A stretch of DNA of 18,540 nt from DATARH01 sp035648415 (GCA_035648415.1 DASRLO010000089.1:1-18540), one strand, 5' to 3'; shown: positions 6,938 through 14,829, counted from the first letter of the stretch. Made by a program: numbers and translations. The notes: generated by a model not told the origin, from the letters alone.

Positions 6938-7660
6938 CTATGCAGCCTGACCAGCACTGAGAAACGCCTCCCAACCCTGGCGGCGCAAATCGCAGGCCGG
7001 GCACGCGCCGCAGCCATAGCCCCAATCGTGGCGCCGGCTGCGCTCGCCCCGGTAGCAGCTGTGACTTTCCTCGCGGATCAGCTCGACCAGCGCGTCGCCG
7101 CCGAGGTCGCGCGCCAGTTGCCAGGTCGCGCACTTGTCGCGCCACATCAGCGGCGTGTGAATCACGAAGCGATGGCCCATGCCGAGCGACAGGCTCGCCT
7201 GCAGCGATTTCAGCGTATCGTCGCGGCAATCGGGATAGCCGGAATAATCGGTCTCGCACATGCCGCCGACCAGATGGCGCACGCCGCGCCGATACCCGGT
7301 CGCCGCCGCGAAGGTGAAGAACAACAGGTTGCGGCCGGGCACAAAGGTGTTGGGCAGCCCGCTTCCGGCGAACGCGATCTCGGCGTCGCGGGTCAGCGCG
7401 GTGTCGCTGATTTGGCCGAGCACCGAGAGATCGACGAGGTGATCCTCGCCGAGCTTTCCCCCCCATTGGGGAAACTCGCGCCGCAGCCGCTCGGCGATCC
7501 GCGCCCGGCAATCCAGCTCGACACGGTGGCGCTGGCGGTAATCGAAGCCGATCGTCTCGACCCGGTCGAAGCGCGCAAGCGCCCAGGCGAGGCAGGTCGC
7601 CGAATCCTGACCGCCGGAAAACAGCACCAATGCGTCTTCTGCTTGGGTCAGCCGCGTCAT
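6938..7660 (-). CDS. queC: 7-cyano-7-deazaguanine (preQ0) synthase QueC
   Basis: A 240-residue ATP-dependent enzyme that converts 7-carboxy-7-deazaguanine and ammonia to preQ0 in the queuosine pathway, in the cytoplasm. The PP-loop SGGQDS is at 15-20. Family segments FVPGRN (106-111) and ETDYSGYPDCR (136-146) are present. Zinc ligands are C202, C217, C220 and C223 in the C-x14-C-x2-C-x2-C pattern. The length is normal for QueC. The frame is open to 7711, but ATG 7660 starts where family homology begins and avoids overlap with the divergent gene. No clear Shine-Dalgarno site precedes it; a TATAAC lies close by, so the leader may be very short. queD, queE and folE are not in the window. Confidence 0.95.
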   Translation of the reverse strand: MTRLTQAEDALVLFSGGQDSATCLAWALARFDRVETIGFDYRQRHRVELDCRARIAERLRREFPQWGGKLGEDHLVDLSVLGQISDTALTRDAEIAFAGSGLPNTFVPGRNLLFFTFAAATGYRRGVRHLVGGMCETDYSGYPDCRDDTLKSLQASLSLGMGHRFVIHTPLMWRDKCATWQLARDLGGDALVELIREESHSCYRGERSRRHDWGYGCGACPACDLRRQGWEAFLSAGQAA

Positions 7661-7668
7661 CGCACTGT

Positions 7669-7674
7669 TATAAT
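7669..7674 (+). promoter_or_regulatory. Probable -10 box of the SelA-like gene
   Basis: A perfect TATAAT in the 40-base gap between the divergent queC and SelA-like genes would start transcription about 20 bases before ATG 7701. No good -35 box is seen at 16-18 bases. GGAGG at 7692-7696 is a strong ribosome-binding site. Confidence 0.4.
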
Positions 7675-7700
7675 CCCGTTTCCCGTTTCCCGGAGGCGGC

Positions 7701-9176
7701 ATGAGCACCAACCCCTATCTCGCGCTCGGCGTCAGGCCGTTCATCAATTGCTGCAGCGTGCGCACGATGCACGGCGGCAGCCTGATGCTGCCGCAAGTGC
7801 TCGCGGCGGTCGACGCGGCGTCGCGCCAGTTCGTCAATCTCGACGAGCTGATGGCGGCGGCGAGCAAGCGTATCGCCGAGCTGACTGGCGCCGAATCGGG
7901 GATCGTCACCTGCGGCAGCGCCGCCGCGGTGGCGCTCGGCACCGCCGCGTGCGTCGCCGGCAACGATCCGGCGAAGATGCTGCGCCTGCCGTTCACCGAC
8001 GGCATGGTCAACCGCGTCGTCATCCCGGCGAAGCAGCGTTTCGCCTACGACCAGGCGGTGCGGATGTGCGGCTGCAAGATCGTCGAGATCGAGACCCGCG
8101 CCGATCTCGACGAAGCGTTGTCGCAACCGGTCGCGCTCGTCGTGCTGCTTGGCAAACAGGAGCATTTGACCAGCGTGCGGCTCGAGGAGATCGCCTCGGT
8201 GTGCCGGCCGAAAGGCATCCCGATCATGGTCGACGCGGCCTCCGAGCACATCGAGCGGCCGAGCCCGTGGCTGGCGCGCGGCGCCGACCTCGTCATCTAC
8301 AGCGGCGGCAAGTTCCTGCGCGGCCCGCAGACCAGCGGCCTGCTGCTCGGCAACAAGAATCTGGTCGAGGCGGCGTGGCGCAACGGCTCGCCGCACCAGG
8401 CGCTGGGCCGGCCGATGAAGGTGTCGAAGGAGGACATCATCGGCGTCCTCGCCGCGCTCGAACATTGGTTCGAGGAGCGCGACCCCGACGCCGAGCGCGC
8501 CAAATGGGATGCGGATTGCGCGGCCATCGCCCAGCGCATCGCGCAAATTCCAGGAATCACCGGCGAGGTCATCGAGCCGGCCGGGGTCGACCGCGTGCCG
8601 CGCCTCACGATCGCCTGGGACCGCGAGCGCTACCCGCTCGACGGGCTGGGGCTGCGCCAGCGCGTGCTCGACGGCGAGCCGCGAATCATGCTCGACGACA
8701 ACTCGGTGACCGAAAACTCGATCGCGGTCGACCCGTTCCAGCTCCAGCCGGGCGAGGCGGAACAGGTCGGCGACGCGGTGGTCGCCGCGCTGCTCGTCGC
8801 CGCGCAGGCCGAGAGCCTTCCGGCGCAGGTCCCTGCTCTGACCATCGCCGGGAATTGGGAACTGCGCGTCGAGTTCGTGCAAGGCGCGCGAACCCATCGC
8901 CTCAACCTCGAACAGAACGGCGCCAAGCTCAGCGGCCACCAGAAATCGGCGCAGTTCGACGGGCCGGTCGCCGGCGCGCTCGACGCCGACATCGTGCGCT
9001 TTGCGTTCGAGAAGCGCTACCAGGCGAGCCGGCTGTCCTACCGCTTCGAAGGTCGCATCAAAGACGGCGCGATGGAGGGCACCGTCTTGCTCGGCGCGGC
9101 CAGCGACCAGAATGGCGGGATCGTCAACCGCAGCCAGTTCGGCAGCGGCGCCTGGCAGGCGAAACGGGTCGCCTGA
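7701..9176 (+). CDS. SelA-like PLP-dependent enzyme with extra C-terminal domain
   Basis: A 491-residue protein. Residues 1-370 are a fold-type I PLP enzyme of the selenocysteine synthase-like/aminotransferase class V-fold group: ESGIVTCGSAAAVALG (65-80) for the cofactor phosphate, D178 in MVDAA stacking on PLP, and K204 in SGGKFLRGPQTSGLL as the Schiff-base lysine. Relatives include D-glucosaminate-6-phosphate ammonia-lyase and other lyases, so a beta-elimination or ammonia-lyase activity is plausible; true SelA is unlikely, with no selB or selC nearby. Residues about 380-491 form a second, beta-rich, glycine-spaced domain I cannot name. It starts at ATG 7701 after GGAGG. It stands alone, divergent from queC and tail to tail with the radical SAM gene. 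Confidence 0.82.
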   Translation: MSTNPYLALGVRPFINCCSVRTMHGGSLMLPQVLAAVDAASRQFVNLDELMAAASKRIAELTGAESGIVTCGSAAAVALGTAACVAGNDPAKMLRLPFTDGMVNRVVIPAKQRFAYDQAVRMCGCKIVEIETRADLDEALSQPVALVVLLGKQEHLTSVRLEEIASVCRPKGIPIMVDAASEHIERPSPWLARGADLVIYSGGKFLRGPQTSGLLLGNKNLVEAAWRNGSPHQALGRPMKVSKEDIIGVLAALEHWFEERDPDAERAKWDADCAAIAQRIAQIPGITGEVIEPAGVDRVPRLTIAWDRERYPLDGLGLRQRVLDGEPRIMLDDNSVTENSIAVDPFQLQPGEAEQVGDAVVAALLVAAQAESLPAQVPALTIAGNWELRVEFVQGARTHRLNLEQNGAKLSGHQKSAQFDGPVAGALDADIVRFAFEKRYQASRLSYRFEGRIKDGAMEGTVLLGAASDQNGGIVNRSQFGSGAWQAKRVA

Positions 9177-9188
9177 ACGCGCGCCCGG

Positions 9189-10784
9189 CTAGGCGGCCTG
9201 GCCGAGCGCGGCGGCCGGCGGCGGCCGGTCGGCGTAGAACGAGGCGTTCTGGCGGCCAGCGGTGCATTCGCGCCCGAAGCGGATCAGGTGATGCGCCACC
9301 AGCGCGGCGGCGATCAGTTCGTCGATCCGGCCGCGGCGCAGCGCCGGCAGCGCCATGCGCCAGAACACCCGGCGGTAATCCCCGGCGATGCCGATCTTGG
9401 CGAAAATTTTCGCCAGGGTGACGAGGCCGCGCCGCAGATTGGCGGCGCTGAGCCGCGCCCGGCTCAATGGCGGGCGGACGCGGTTCGGATAGGTATGCCG
9501 CGAATTCCAGGCGAAGCGGCGGTAGATCGCCTCCGGCGAATAGGCGGCGCGCACCGCGAGGCGCCAATCGGCGAGCACGTCGTCGTAACCGCGGGCGAAG
9601 ACGACATTGGATTCCCGGCTGTCGTCGGCGTCGATCCGCCCGGCGGCGCTGAGGCGATCCCACAGCGGCGTCTTCGGCAGCGCCTGCAGCAGGTTGATGG
9701 TCAGCAGCGGGATTTGCGAGCGCTCGATAAAGTCGAGCAGCTTCGCCGCGGTCGCCGGGGTGTCGGTGTCGAGGCCGAGGATGATCCCGGAGACGACCTC
9801 CATCCCGTAGCCGTTGATCGCGCGGATCGCGTCGAGGATCGGCATCGTGTGGTTGTGCGACTTCTTGATCGCGTCGAGCGCGCCCAGCTCGGGCGTCTCG
9901 ATGCCGCAGAACACCGCGTAGAAGAACGCGTCGTGCATCAGCGAGAGGATGTCCGGGCAGGCGGCGATGTTGAGCGTCGCCTCGCAGGAAAACTGCACTG
10001 GGTAGCCGCGCGATTTCTGCCAGGCGACGAGATGCGGCATCAATTCGCGCGTCGCCTTTTTGTTGCCGATGAAATTGTCGTCGACGAAATAGACCGAGCC
10101 GACGATGCCGGCGGCGAGCATCGCGTCGAGTTCCTCGACGATCTGCCCCGGCGTCTTGTAGCGCGGCTGGCGGCCGTAGAGCGCCGGGATGTCGCAGAAC
10201 TCGCATTGGTAGGGGCAGCCGCTCGAATACTGGATGTTGCCGAGGAAATAGCGTCGGCCCTCGATCATCTCGTAGGCCGGGATCGGAAAATCGGCGAGCG
10301 GCAGGCGTTCGTCGGCGGTGAGGATGCGTTGGGCCCGCGGCGGGCGCGGATCGTCGTCGAGCGCGGCGATCAGCGCATCGGTCGCGTCGCCGAGCTCGCC
10401 GATATGCAGGTAGTCGAAGCCGGGGTAATGCTCCGGACAGGACGACACCGAGGGGCCGCCGAGCGCGCTCGCCTTGCCGAATTCCCGGGCGCGGCGGCCG
10501 ATATCGGCGATCGCTTCGCGCTGGACATGCATGCCGCTGACGAAGACGGCGTCGGCCCAGTCGAAATCGGCGTCGCTCGCCGGGCGGATGTTCTCGTCGA
10601 CCAGGCGAACCTCCCAGATCGCCGGGAGATAGGCGGCGATGACCAGGAGGCCCTGCGGCGGCATGAACGCCCGCACCCCGTCCATCAGCTCGTAGGCGTG
10701 CTGGAAGGTGCCGAATGACAGTGCATAGCGCGGAAAGACGCAGAGAATGCGCCGCTGGTTCTTCACCCCGACCCGGCTTTTCAC
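9189..10784 (-). CDS. B12-binding-domain radical SAM protein, HpnP-like (DUF4070)
   Basis: About 531 residues. The N-terminal part (13-150) is the cobalamin-binding-like region with FMPPQGLLVIAAYLP, LVDENIRPAS and GGPSVSSCPEHYP. The radical SAM core begins at SSGCPYQCEFCDIPALYG, with cluster cysteines C190, C194 and C197. A DUF4070-type C-terminal region follows (LTINLLQALPKTPLWDRL, later VAHHLIRFGRE and NASFYADR). The pattern closely resembles hopanoid C-2 methylase HpnP, which methylates hopanoids at C-2 using SAM and cobalamin. The start is taken as GTG 10784, with GAGG six bases upstream; GTG 10766 is the alternative, and the open frame to 11285 is antisense to the VOC gene. No other hpn or shc gene is in the window. 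Paralogues of other specificity exist, so no symbol is assigned. Confidence 0.85.
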   Translation of the reverse strand: MKSRVGVKNQRRILCVFPRYALSFGTFQHAYELMDGVRAFMPPQGLLVIAAYLPAIWEVRLVDENIRPASDADFDWADAVFVSGMHVQREAIADIGRRAREFGKASALGGPSVSSCPEHYPGFDYLHIGELGDATDALIAALDDDPRPPRAQRILTADERLPLADFPIPAYEMIEGRRYFLGNIQYSSGCPYQCEFCDIPALYGRQPRYKTPGQIVEELDAMLAAGIVGSVYFVDDNFIGNKKATRELMPHLVAWQKSRGYPVQFSCEATLNIAACPDILSLMHDAFFYAVFCGIETPELGALDAIKKSHNHTMPILDAIRAINGYGMEVVSGIILGLDTDTPATAAKLLDFIERSQIPLLTINLLQALPKTPLWDRLSAAGRIDADDSRESNVVFARGYDDVLADWRLAVRAAYSPEAIYRRFAWNSRHTYPNRVRPPLSRARLSAANLRRGLVTLAKIFAKIGIAGDYRRVFWRMALPALRRGRIDELIAAALVAHHLIRFGRECTAGRQNASFYADRPPPAAALGQAA

Positions 10785-10813
10785 ACGCGGCCTCGCTCTG
10801 GCATCATCCCCTA

Positions 10814-10827
10814 ACGTCACATGACGT
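10814..10827. promoter_or_regulatory. Palindromic candidate operator between divergent genes
   Basis: acgtca-ca-tgacgt is a perfect 6+2+6 palindrome in the 93-base gap between the HpnP-like gene (-) and the VOC gene (+). It lies 30 bases before the GTG of one and 50 before the ATG of the other, suitable for a dimeric regulator. No regulator gene is nearby. Confidence 0.35.
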
Positions 10828-10877
10828 AATGCTTTCGCGGGACGAGAGTTCCCCGGAGATACGCGGAGGAAGCGGGA

Positions 10878-11411
10878 ATGAGCCGGATTTTCGGCGAGAT
10901 GCGGCAAATTGGCATCGTCGTGCGCGACATCGACAAGGCGATGAAGCACTGGGTAGAGGTGTGCGGCGTCGGCCCGTGGTTCTATGCCGAGCGGCTGCCG
11001 CTGACCGGCTACCGCTACAAGGGCCAGCCCTACGACACGCCGCATCTGTCGATCGCGCTCGCCAATTCGGGCGACGTCCAGCTCGAGTTGATCCAGCAGC
11101 GCTGCCGGACGCCGAGCCTCTACTGGGACTTTCTCGACGCCGGGCACGAAGGCGCGCAGCATTGGTCGAGTTGGCCGGTCAACTATCACGAAATTCGCGA
11201 GAAGGCGCTGGCGAGCGGCTGGCATGTCGGCCAGGAAGGCGACAGCGCGCGCGGCCCCTTTATCTATTTCCTCGAAGAAGGCCACCCCGGCACCGTCATC
11301 GAGATGGCCGAGGCGACCCCCGCCCGCATGCGCATCTTCGACCAGGTGCGCGAAGCCGCAAAAAACTGGGACGGCAAGGACCCGATCCGGATGGAGTGGC
11401 CGAAAGGGTGA
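10878..11411 (+). CDS. VOC-superfamily (glyoxalase/epimerase-fold) protein
   Basis: A 177-residue protein with two beta-alpha-beta-beta-beta modules, closest in look to the Glyoxalase_4/methylmalonyl-CoA epimerase-like group. The first strand reads RQIGIVVRDIDKAM, where the usual metal-binding His is Gln (Q10). Other likely ligands are E70 in LELIQ, H95 in QHWSSW and E142 in VIEMAE. A Gln ligand is compatible with metal binding, but the specificity cannot be read from this. GGAGGA lies seven bases before ATG 10878, a strong site. The length slightly exceeds minimal VOC proteins because of a C-terminal helix (QVREAAKNWDGKDP). Divergent from the HpnP-like gene; its 3' end faces the broken gene at 11458-11676. 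Confidence 0.85.
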   Translation: MSRIFGEMRQIGIVVRDIDKAMKHWVEVCGVGPWFYAERLPLTGYRYKGQPYDTPHLSIALANSGDVQLELIQQRCRTPSLYWDFLDAGHEGAQHWSSWPVNYHEIREKALASGWHVGQEGDSARGPFIYFLEEGHPGTVIEMAEATPARMRIFDQVREAAKNWDGKDPIRMEWPKG

Positions 11412-11457
11412 TCGAACCTCGGCCTGGTCGGCCGCATGCAGTCAAATGTCCTTTCTC

Positions 11458-11676
11458 CTGCATAGATACAGTATGTTTGTTAGTCCTGTCTGATACCAGA
11501 AGATCCACTCCTGTATCTTTCGCCGGAATCCAGACATTCAAGCTCCGAAAATGACGATCAACGTAATCTACAACAAGAAATTCACCTGCGTGAACTGTAA
11601 ACAAAGGTTTCACGTCTATCTCCCATCTGGTTCCAATCCAGAAGTCGCCCGACGCCTTTAAGAAGATCAGCTCCAT
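11458..11676 (-). pseudogene. Truncated nuclease-like partner gene overlapping an antitoxin gene
   Basis: ATG 11676 overlaps the antitoxin stop by ten bases, suggesting translational coupling. The first 73 residues look like genuine protein: MELIFLKASGDFWIGTRW, then FLVVDYVDRHFRSLNVW, then IPAKDTGVDLLVSD...VSMQ. The D-x-n-Q-x-K arrangement (D58 in GVDLLV, Q73, K75) resembles a PD-(D/E)XK-type core, and I recall similar uncharacterised proteins that continue well beyond this point. Here the frame runs on without protein character to a stop at 11296 inside the VOC gene. GC content is clearly lower than in the neighbours. I read it as a gene that has lost its C-terminal half. Function and family are inferred, not established. 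Confidence 0.45.
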
Positions 11677-11930
11677 GCCCTTCGCTCCTCATCGATCGAG
11701 GCATCGATTTCTTCTGCGGAGCGACGTGCATATGCGGGTAGCGGGTGCTTCGCGAGCCAGTCGAGGATGTGCCGACCGTTGCCAATGTCGGCTCCGGCTT
11801 GCGGTTCTCCAGGCGACACCAGGCACGCGACTGGCTTGCCACGATTGGTGATGACGATCTCTTCGCCGGCTTGCACGCACTTGACGAGGTGCGACAATCG
11901 ATTCCGCGCCTCGCGAATGCTTACCTGCAT
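11667..11930 (-). CDS. Phd/YefM-family type II antitoxin
   Basis: An 87-residue protein. The N-terminal MQVSIREARNRLSHLVKCVQ and EEIVITNRGKPVACLV are the DNA-binding/dimerisation domain of Phd/YefM (prevent-host-death) antitoxins. The C-terminal tail, about residues 45-87, is acidic and would wrap the toxin. The start ATG 11930 shares its A with the purD stop codon, and the 3' end overlaps the next frame by ten bases, so the genes are tightly coupled. Antitoxins of this type usually autoregulate from their own promoter; here any transcript probably comes through purD. No VapC/PIN, Doc or RelE toxin is present; the only partner candidate is the truncated frame downstream. Confidence 0.87.
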   Translation of the reverse strand: MQVSIREARNRLSHLVKCVQAGEEIVITNRGKPVACLVSPGEPQAGADIGNGRHILDWLAKHPLPAYARRSAEEIDASIDEERRAWS

Positions 11931-13192
11931 CAGTCGCCTCGGCTTCCGATGTCCCGCCGGCAGAAGCCGCCCGGCCAATCGATCGCATCGACTGCGCGAT
12001 AGGCGCGCTCACGCGCGGCGGCGAGGCCTTTGCCGGTCGCGGCGACGCCGAGCACCCGACCGCCATCGGCGAGGATGCGGCTGCCCTCGCGCTTGGTGCT
12101 GGCGTGGAAGATCTTGATGTCGGGGTCGGCGCCGGCGGCGGCGAGGCCGCGGATTTCCGTGCCGCGCCGCGGGTCGTCGGGGTAGCCGGCGGCGGCCATC
12201 ACCACGCAGATCGCGGCGGCGTCGCGCCAGCGCAGGTCGATGCGGTTGAGGATGCCGTCGCGGGTCGCCATCAGGGCCGGCACGATGTCGCTCTGCAGGC
12301 GCATCATCAGCGCTTGGGCCTCGGGGTCGCCGAAGCGGACGTTGTATTCGAGGAGCTTCGGCCCCGCTTCGGTCAGCATCAGCCCGGCGAACAGCACGCC
12401 CTTGAACGGGCGGCCGGCGCGCGCCATCGCCCGTGCGGTCGGCAGGATCATGCGCTCCATGACCTGGCCTTCGATCTCGGGCGTCATCGCGGCGCAGGGC
12501 GAATAGGCGCCCATCCCGCCGGTGTTGGGGCCGGTGTCGCCGTCGCCGACGCGCTTGTGGTCCTGCGCCGCGGCAAGCGGCAGCGCGTGCTCGCCGTCGC
12601 ATAGCGCGAAGAAGCTCGCCTCCTCGCCGGCGAGGAATTCCTCGACGACGATCTCGGCGCCCGCCGCGCCCAACCGGCCGCCGAGCGCGGCATCGACCGC
12701 CGCGTTGGCCTCGGCGAGGGTCGCGGCGACGACGACCCCCTTCCCCGCCGCCAGCCCGTCGGCCTTGACCACGACCGGCGCACCCTGGGCGGCGATGTAG
12801 GCCCGGGCGGCAGCGGCGTCGGTGAAGCGGCGATAGGCGGCGGTCGGGATGCCCTCGCGTGCGCAGAGGTCTTTCATAAAGCCCTTGGAGCCTTCGAGCG
12901 CGGCGGCGGCGGCGCTCGGCCCGAAGGCGGCGATGCCCTCGCCCTCCAGCGCATCGACGAGGCCCGCCACCAGCGGCGCCTCGGGGCCGACCACCACCAG
13001 ATCGATCGCCGCCCGCTTACAGAACGCGATGATCCCGGACGTGTCCATCGCGCCGATCGGCACGCACTCGGCGTCCTCGGCGATGCCGGCATTGCCCGGC
13101 GCGCAATAGACGCGGTCGATGAGCGGCGACGCCGAAATCGCCCAGGCGAGGGCGTGCTCGCGGCCGCCCGACCCGACGACGAGGATGCGCAT
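11930..13192 (-). CDS. purD: Phosphoribosylamine-glycine ligase (GARS)
   Basis: A 420-residue ATP-grasp enzyme of purine synthesis: 5-phosphoribosylamine + glycine + ATP gives GAR. Seen are the N-terminal GSGGREHALAW, the PGNAGI loop, the ATP-grasp segment VVKADGLAAGKGV, DHKRVGDGDTGPNTGGMGAY, and the magnesium-binding ELLEYNVRFGDPE-type stretch (here LLEYNVRFGDPEAQ). The C-terminus is odd: DWPGGFCRRDIG is normal, but the usual ending after DIG (W/Y-R-A plus a few residues) is replaced by SRGD and a stop overlapping the antitoxin ATG. The enzyme is probably still active because the change is at the extreme tail. ATG 13192 is eight bases from a palindromic repeat that supplies the only G-rich upstream sequence. 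Confidence 0.96.
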   Translation of the reverse strand: MRILVVGSGGREHALAWAISASPLIDRVYCAPGNAGIAEDAECVPIGAMDTSGIIAFCKRAAIDLVVVGPEAPLVAGLVDALEGEGIAAFGPSAAAAALEGSKGFMKDLCAREGIPTAAYRRFTDAAAARAYIAAQGAPVVVKADGLAAGKGVVVAATLAEANAAVDAALGGRLGAAGAEIVVEEFLAGEEASFFALCDGEHALPLAAAQDHKRVGDGDTGPNTGGMGAYSPCAAMTPEIEGQVMERMILPTARAMARAGRPFKGVLFAGLMLTEAGPKLLEYNVRFGDPEAQALMMRLQSDIVPALMATRDGILNRIDLRWRDAAAICVVMAAAGYPDDPRRGTEIRGLAAAGADPDIKIFHASTKREGSRILADGGRVLGVAATGKGLAAARERAYRAVDAIDWPGGFCRRDIGSRGD

Positions 13193-13199
13193 TTAGCCG

Positions 13200-13297
13200 G
13201 CCCCGCCCCAACCCTCCCCCGCAAGCGGGGGAGGGAGCTGGCTGGCGCGCGTGGCAAACTCCCTCCCCCGCTTGCGGGGGAGGGTCGGGGTGGGGGC
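13200..13297. repeat. Two inverted copies of a GC-rich palindromic repeat
   Basis: Each copy has the self-complementary core ccctcccccgc/gcgggggaggg (13212-13235 and 13261-13284), and the two copies with their flanks form a larger, nearly perfect inverted repeat. It fills most of the divergent purD/xseA gap. A third copy is at 16161-16212. No T-run follows either strand. Confidence 0.88.
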
Positions 13298-13367
13298 TTG
13301 TCCGCCATGAAGATGACAGGTCCGCACCCGCATCGCGCTTCCCCCTCCGCTCCGGTAATATACGGCG

Positions 13368-14816
13368 ATGAACGACCTGCTCGCCGCCCCGCCACAAACC
13401 GCTATGGCCGTCCAGACCAACCAGCCGGAATATACCGTTTCCGAGCTGGCGGCGGCGCTCAAGCGCTCGGTCGAGGAAAATTTTTCGCTGGTGCGCGTGC
13501 GCGGCGAGGTCAGCGGCTACAAGAAGCACGGCTCGGGCCATTGGTACTTCGCGCTGAAGGATTCCGACGCGGTGCTCGACGCGGTGTGCTGGCGCACGAC
13601 CGCGATGCGCCTCACCGTCCGGCCCGAGGACGGGATGGAGGTGGTCGCCACCGGCCGCCTCACCACCTATCCCGGCCGGTCGAAATACCAGCTCATCGTC
13701 GATTCGCTCGAGCTCGCCGGGCGCGGCGCGCTGTTGAAGCTGCTCGAAGACCGCCGGCTGCGGCTCGCCGCCGAAGGGCTCTTCGCCCCCGAGCGCAAAA
13801 GGAAGCTGCCTTACCTGCCGGCGGTGATCGGCGTCGTGACGTCGCCGACCGGCGCGGTAATACGCGACATCCTGCACCGGCTGGCCGACCGCTTCCCGCG
13901 CCGGGTGGTGGTCTGGCCGGTCGCGGTGCAGGGCGAGAACGCGGCGGCGCAGGTCGCCGCAGCGATCGAGGGCTTCAACCGGCTGCAACCTGGCGGGCCA
14001 GCGAACCACGGGGTGCCGCGGCCCGACCTCATCATCGTCGCGCGCGGCGGCGGCAGCCTCGAAGATTTGATGGCGTTCAACGAGGAGATCGTCGTGCGCG
14101 CCGCGGCGGCGTCGGCGATCCCGCTGATCTCGGCGGTCGGGCACGAGACCGACACGACCCTTATCGACCACGCCAGCGACCGCCGCGCACCAACCCCGAC
14201 CGCCGCCGCCGAGATGGCCGTGCCGGTGCGGCTCGACCTCATCGCCGAGCTTGACGGCAAGACGGCGCGGCTCGCGCAGGGGCTGTCGCGGCTGTTCAGC
14301 GAGCGCCGGCTGCACCTCGCCGGGTTGGCGCGCGGCCTTCCCGACCCGCGCGACCTGATCGGCGGCGCCGCGCAGCGGCTCGACGACCGCGCCGAACGGC
14401 TGCGCCTCGCGATCCGCGGCCGGCTCGACGCTGCGCGCACCGGGCTCGCCGCCGCTCGGCTGCGGCCGGCCGCGCTCGCCGCCGACATCGCCCGCGCCCG
14501 CGCCCGGCTCGACGATGTCGCGCCTCGCCTCGCGACCGCCGCCGGCCGCGCCGTCGCCGAGCAGCGCCGCGTCGTCGAGGGGTTGGGCGGACGGCTCGCC
14601 AGCCTTTCAGACACGCACGAACGGCGTCTGCGCGAGGGTTATGTCGTCGTCCGCCGCGGCGACTCGGTGATCGCCGACGCCGCCAAGGTGACGCCGGGAT
14701 GGCTGGAGCTTGAATTCCACGACGGCAAGGTCGATGTCGTGGCGGGCGCGCTCGCCCGGCCGCGCCGCTCCGCGCGGCCGAAAATCCCCCTGCCCGGCCA
14801 AGGCAGCCTCTTCTAA
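13368..14816 (+). CDS. xseA: Exodeoxyribonuclease VII large subunit
   Basis: A 482-residue catalytic large subunit of Exo VII, which degrades single-stranded DNA to oligonucleotides with the small subunit XseB. The OB-fold (about 20-125) reads YTVSELAAALKRSVEENF and VRVRGEVSG, with GHWYFALKD. The catalytic domain carries VIGVVTSPTGAVIRDIL, DLIIVARGGGSLEDLMAFN and GHETDTTLIDHASDRRAPTP, all signature segments. A long Ala/Arg-rich coiled region follows, and the C-terminus (SVIADAAKV, then PGQGSLF) is intact. xseB is not in the window. No strong Shine-Dalgarno site precedes ATG 13368. rph starts 13 bases after the stop, so this is the probable first gene of the xseA-rph-rdgB-hemW operon. Confidence 0.95.
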   Translation: MNDLLAAPPQTAMAVQTNQPEYTVSELAAALKRSVEENFSLVRVRGEVSGYKKHGSGHWYFALKDSDAVLDAVCWRTTAMRLTVRPEDGMEVVATGRLTTYPGRSKYQLIVDSLELAGRGALLKLLEDRRLRLAAEGLFAPERKRKLPYLPAVIGVVTSPTGAVIRDILHRLADRFPRRVVVWPVAVQGENAAAQVAAAIEGFNRLQPGGPANHGVPRPDLIIVARGGGSLEDLMAFNEEIVVRAAAASAIPLISAVGHETDTTLIDHASDRRAPTPTAAAEMAVPVRLDLIAELDGKTARLAQGLSRLFSERRLHLAGLARGLPDPRDLIGGAAQRLDDRAERLRLAIRGRLDAARTGLAAARLRPAALAADIARARARLDDVAPRLATAAGRAVAEQRRVVEGLGGRLASLSDTHERRLREGYVVVRRGDSVIADAAKVTPGWLELEFHDGKVDVVAGALARPRRSARPKIPLPGQGSLF

Positions 14817-14829
14817 GCTGGAGACATAA

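Noticed and set aside
6863..9421. 852-codon open frame on the + strand
   Set aside because: It runs antisense to queC and in another frame of the SelA-like gene. The product is Arg/Ala/Pro-rich with no family motifs, a common shadow in GC-rich DNA.
10785..11285. N-terminal extension of the radical SAM protein
   Set aside because: The frame is open, but the extra residues are antisense to the well-supported VOC gene and lack protein character. Family homology begins near 10766-10784.
13200..13297. Bidirectional intrinsic terminator
   Set aside because: It lies between divergent gene starts rather than ends and has no T-run on either strand.
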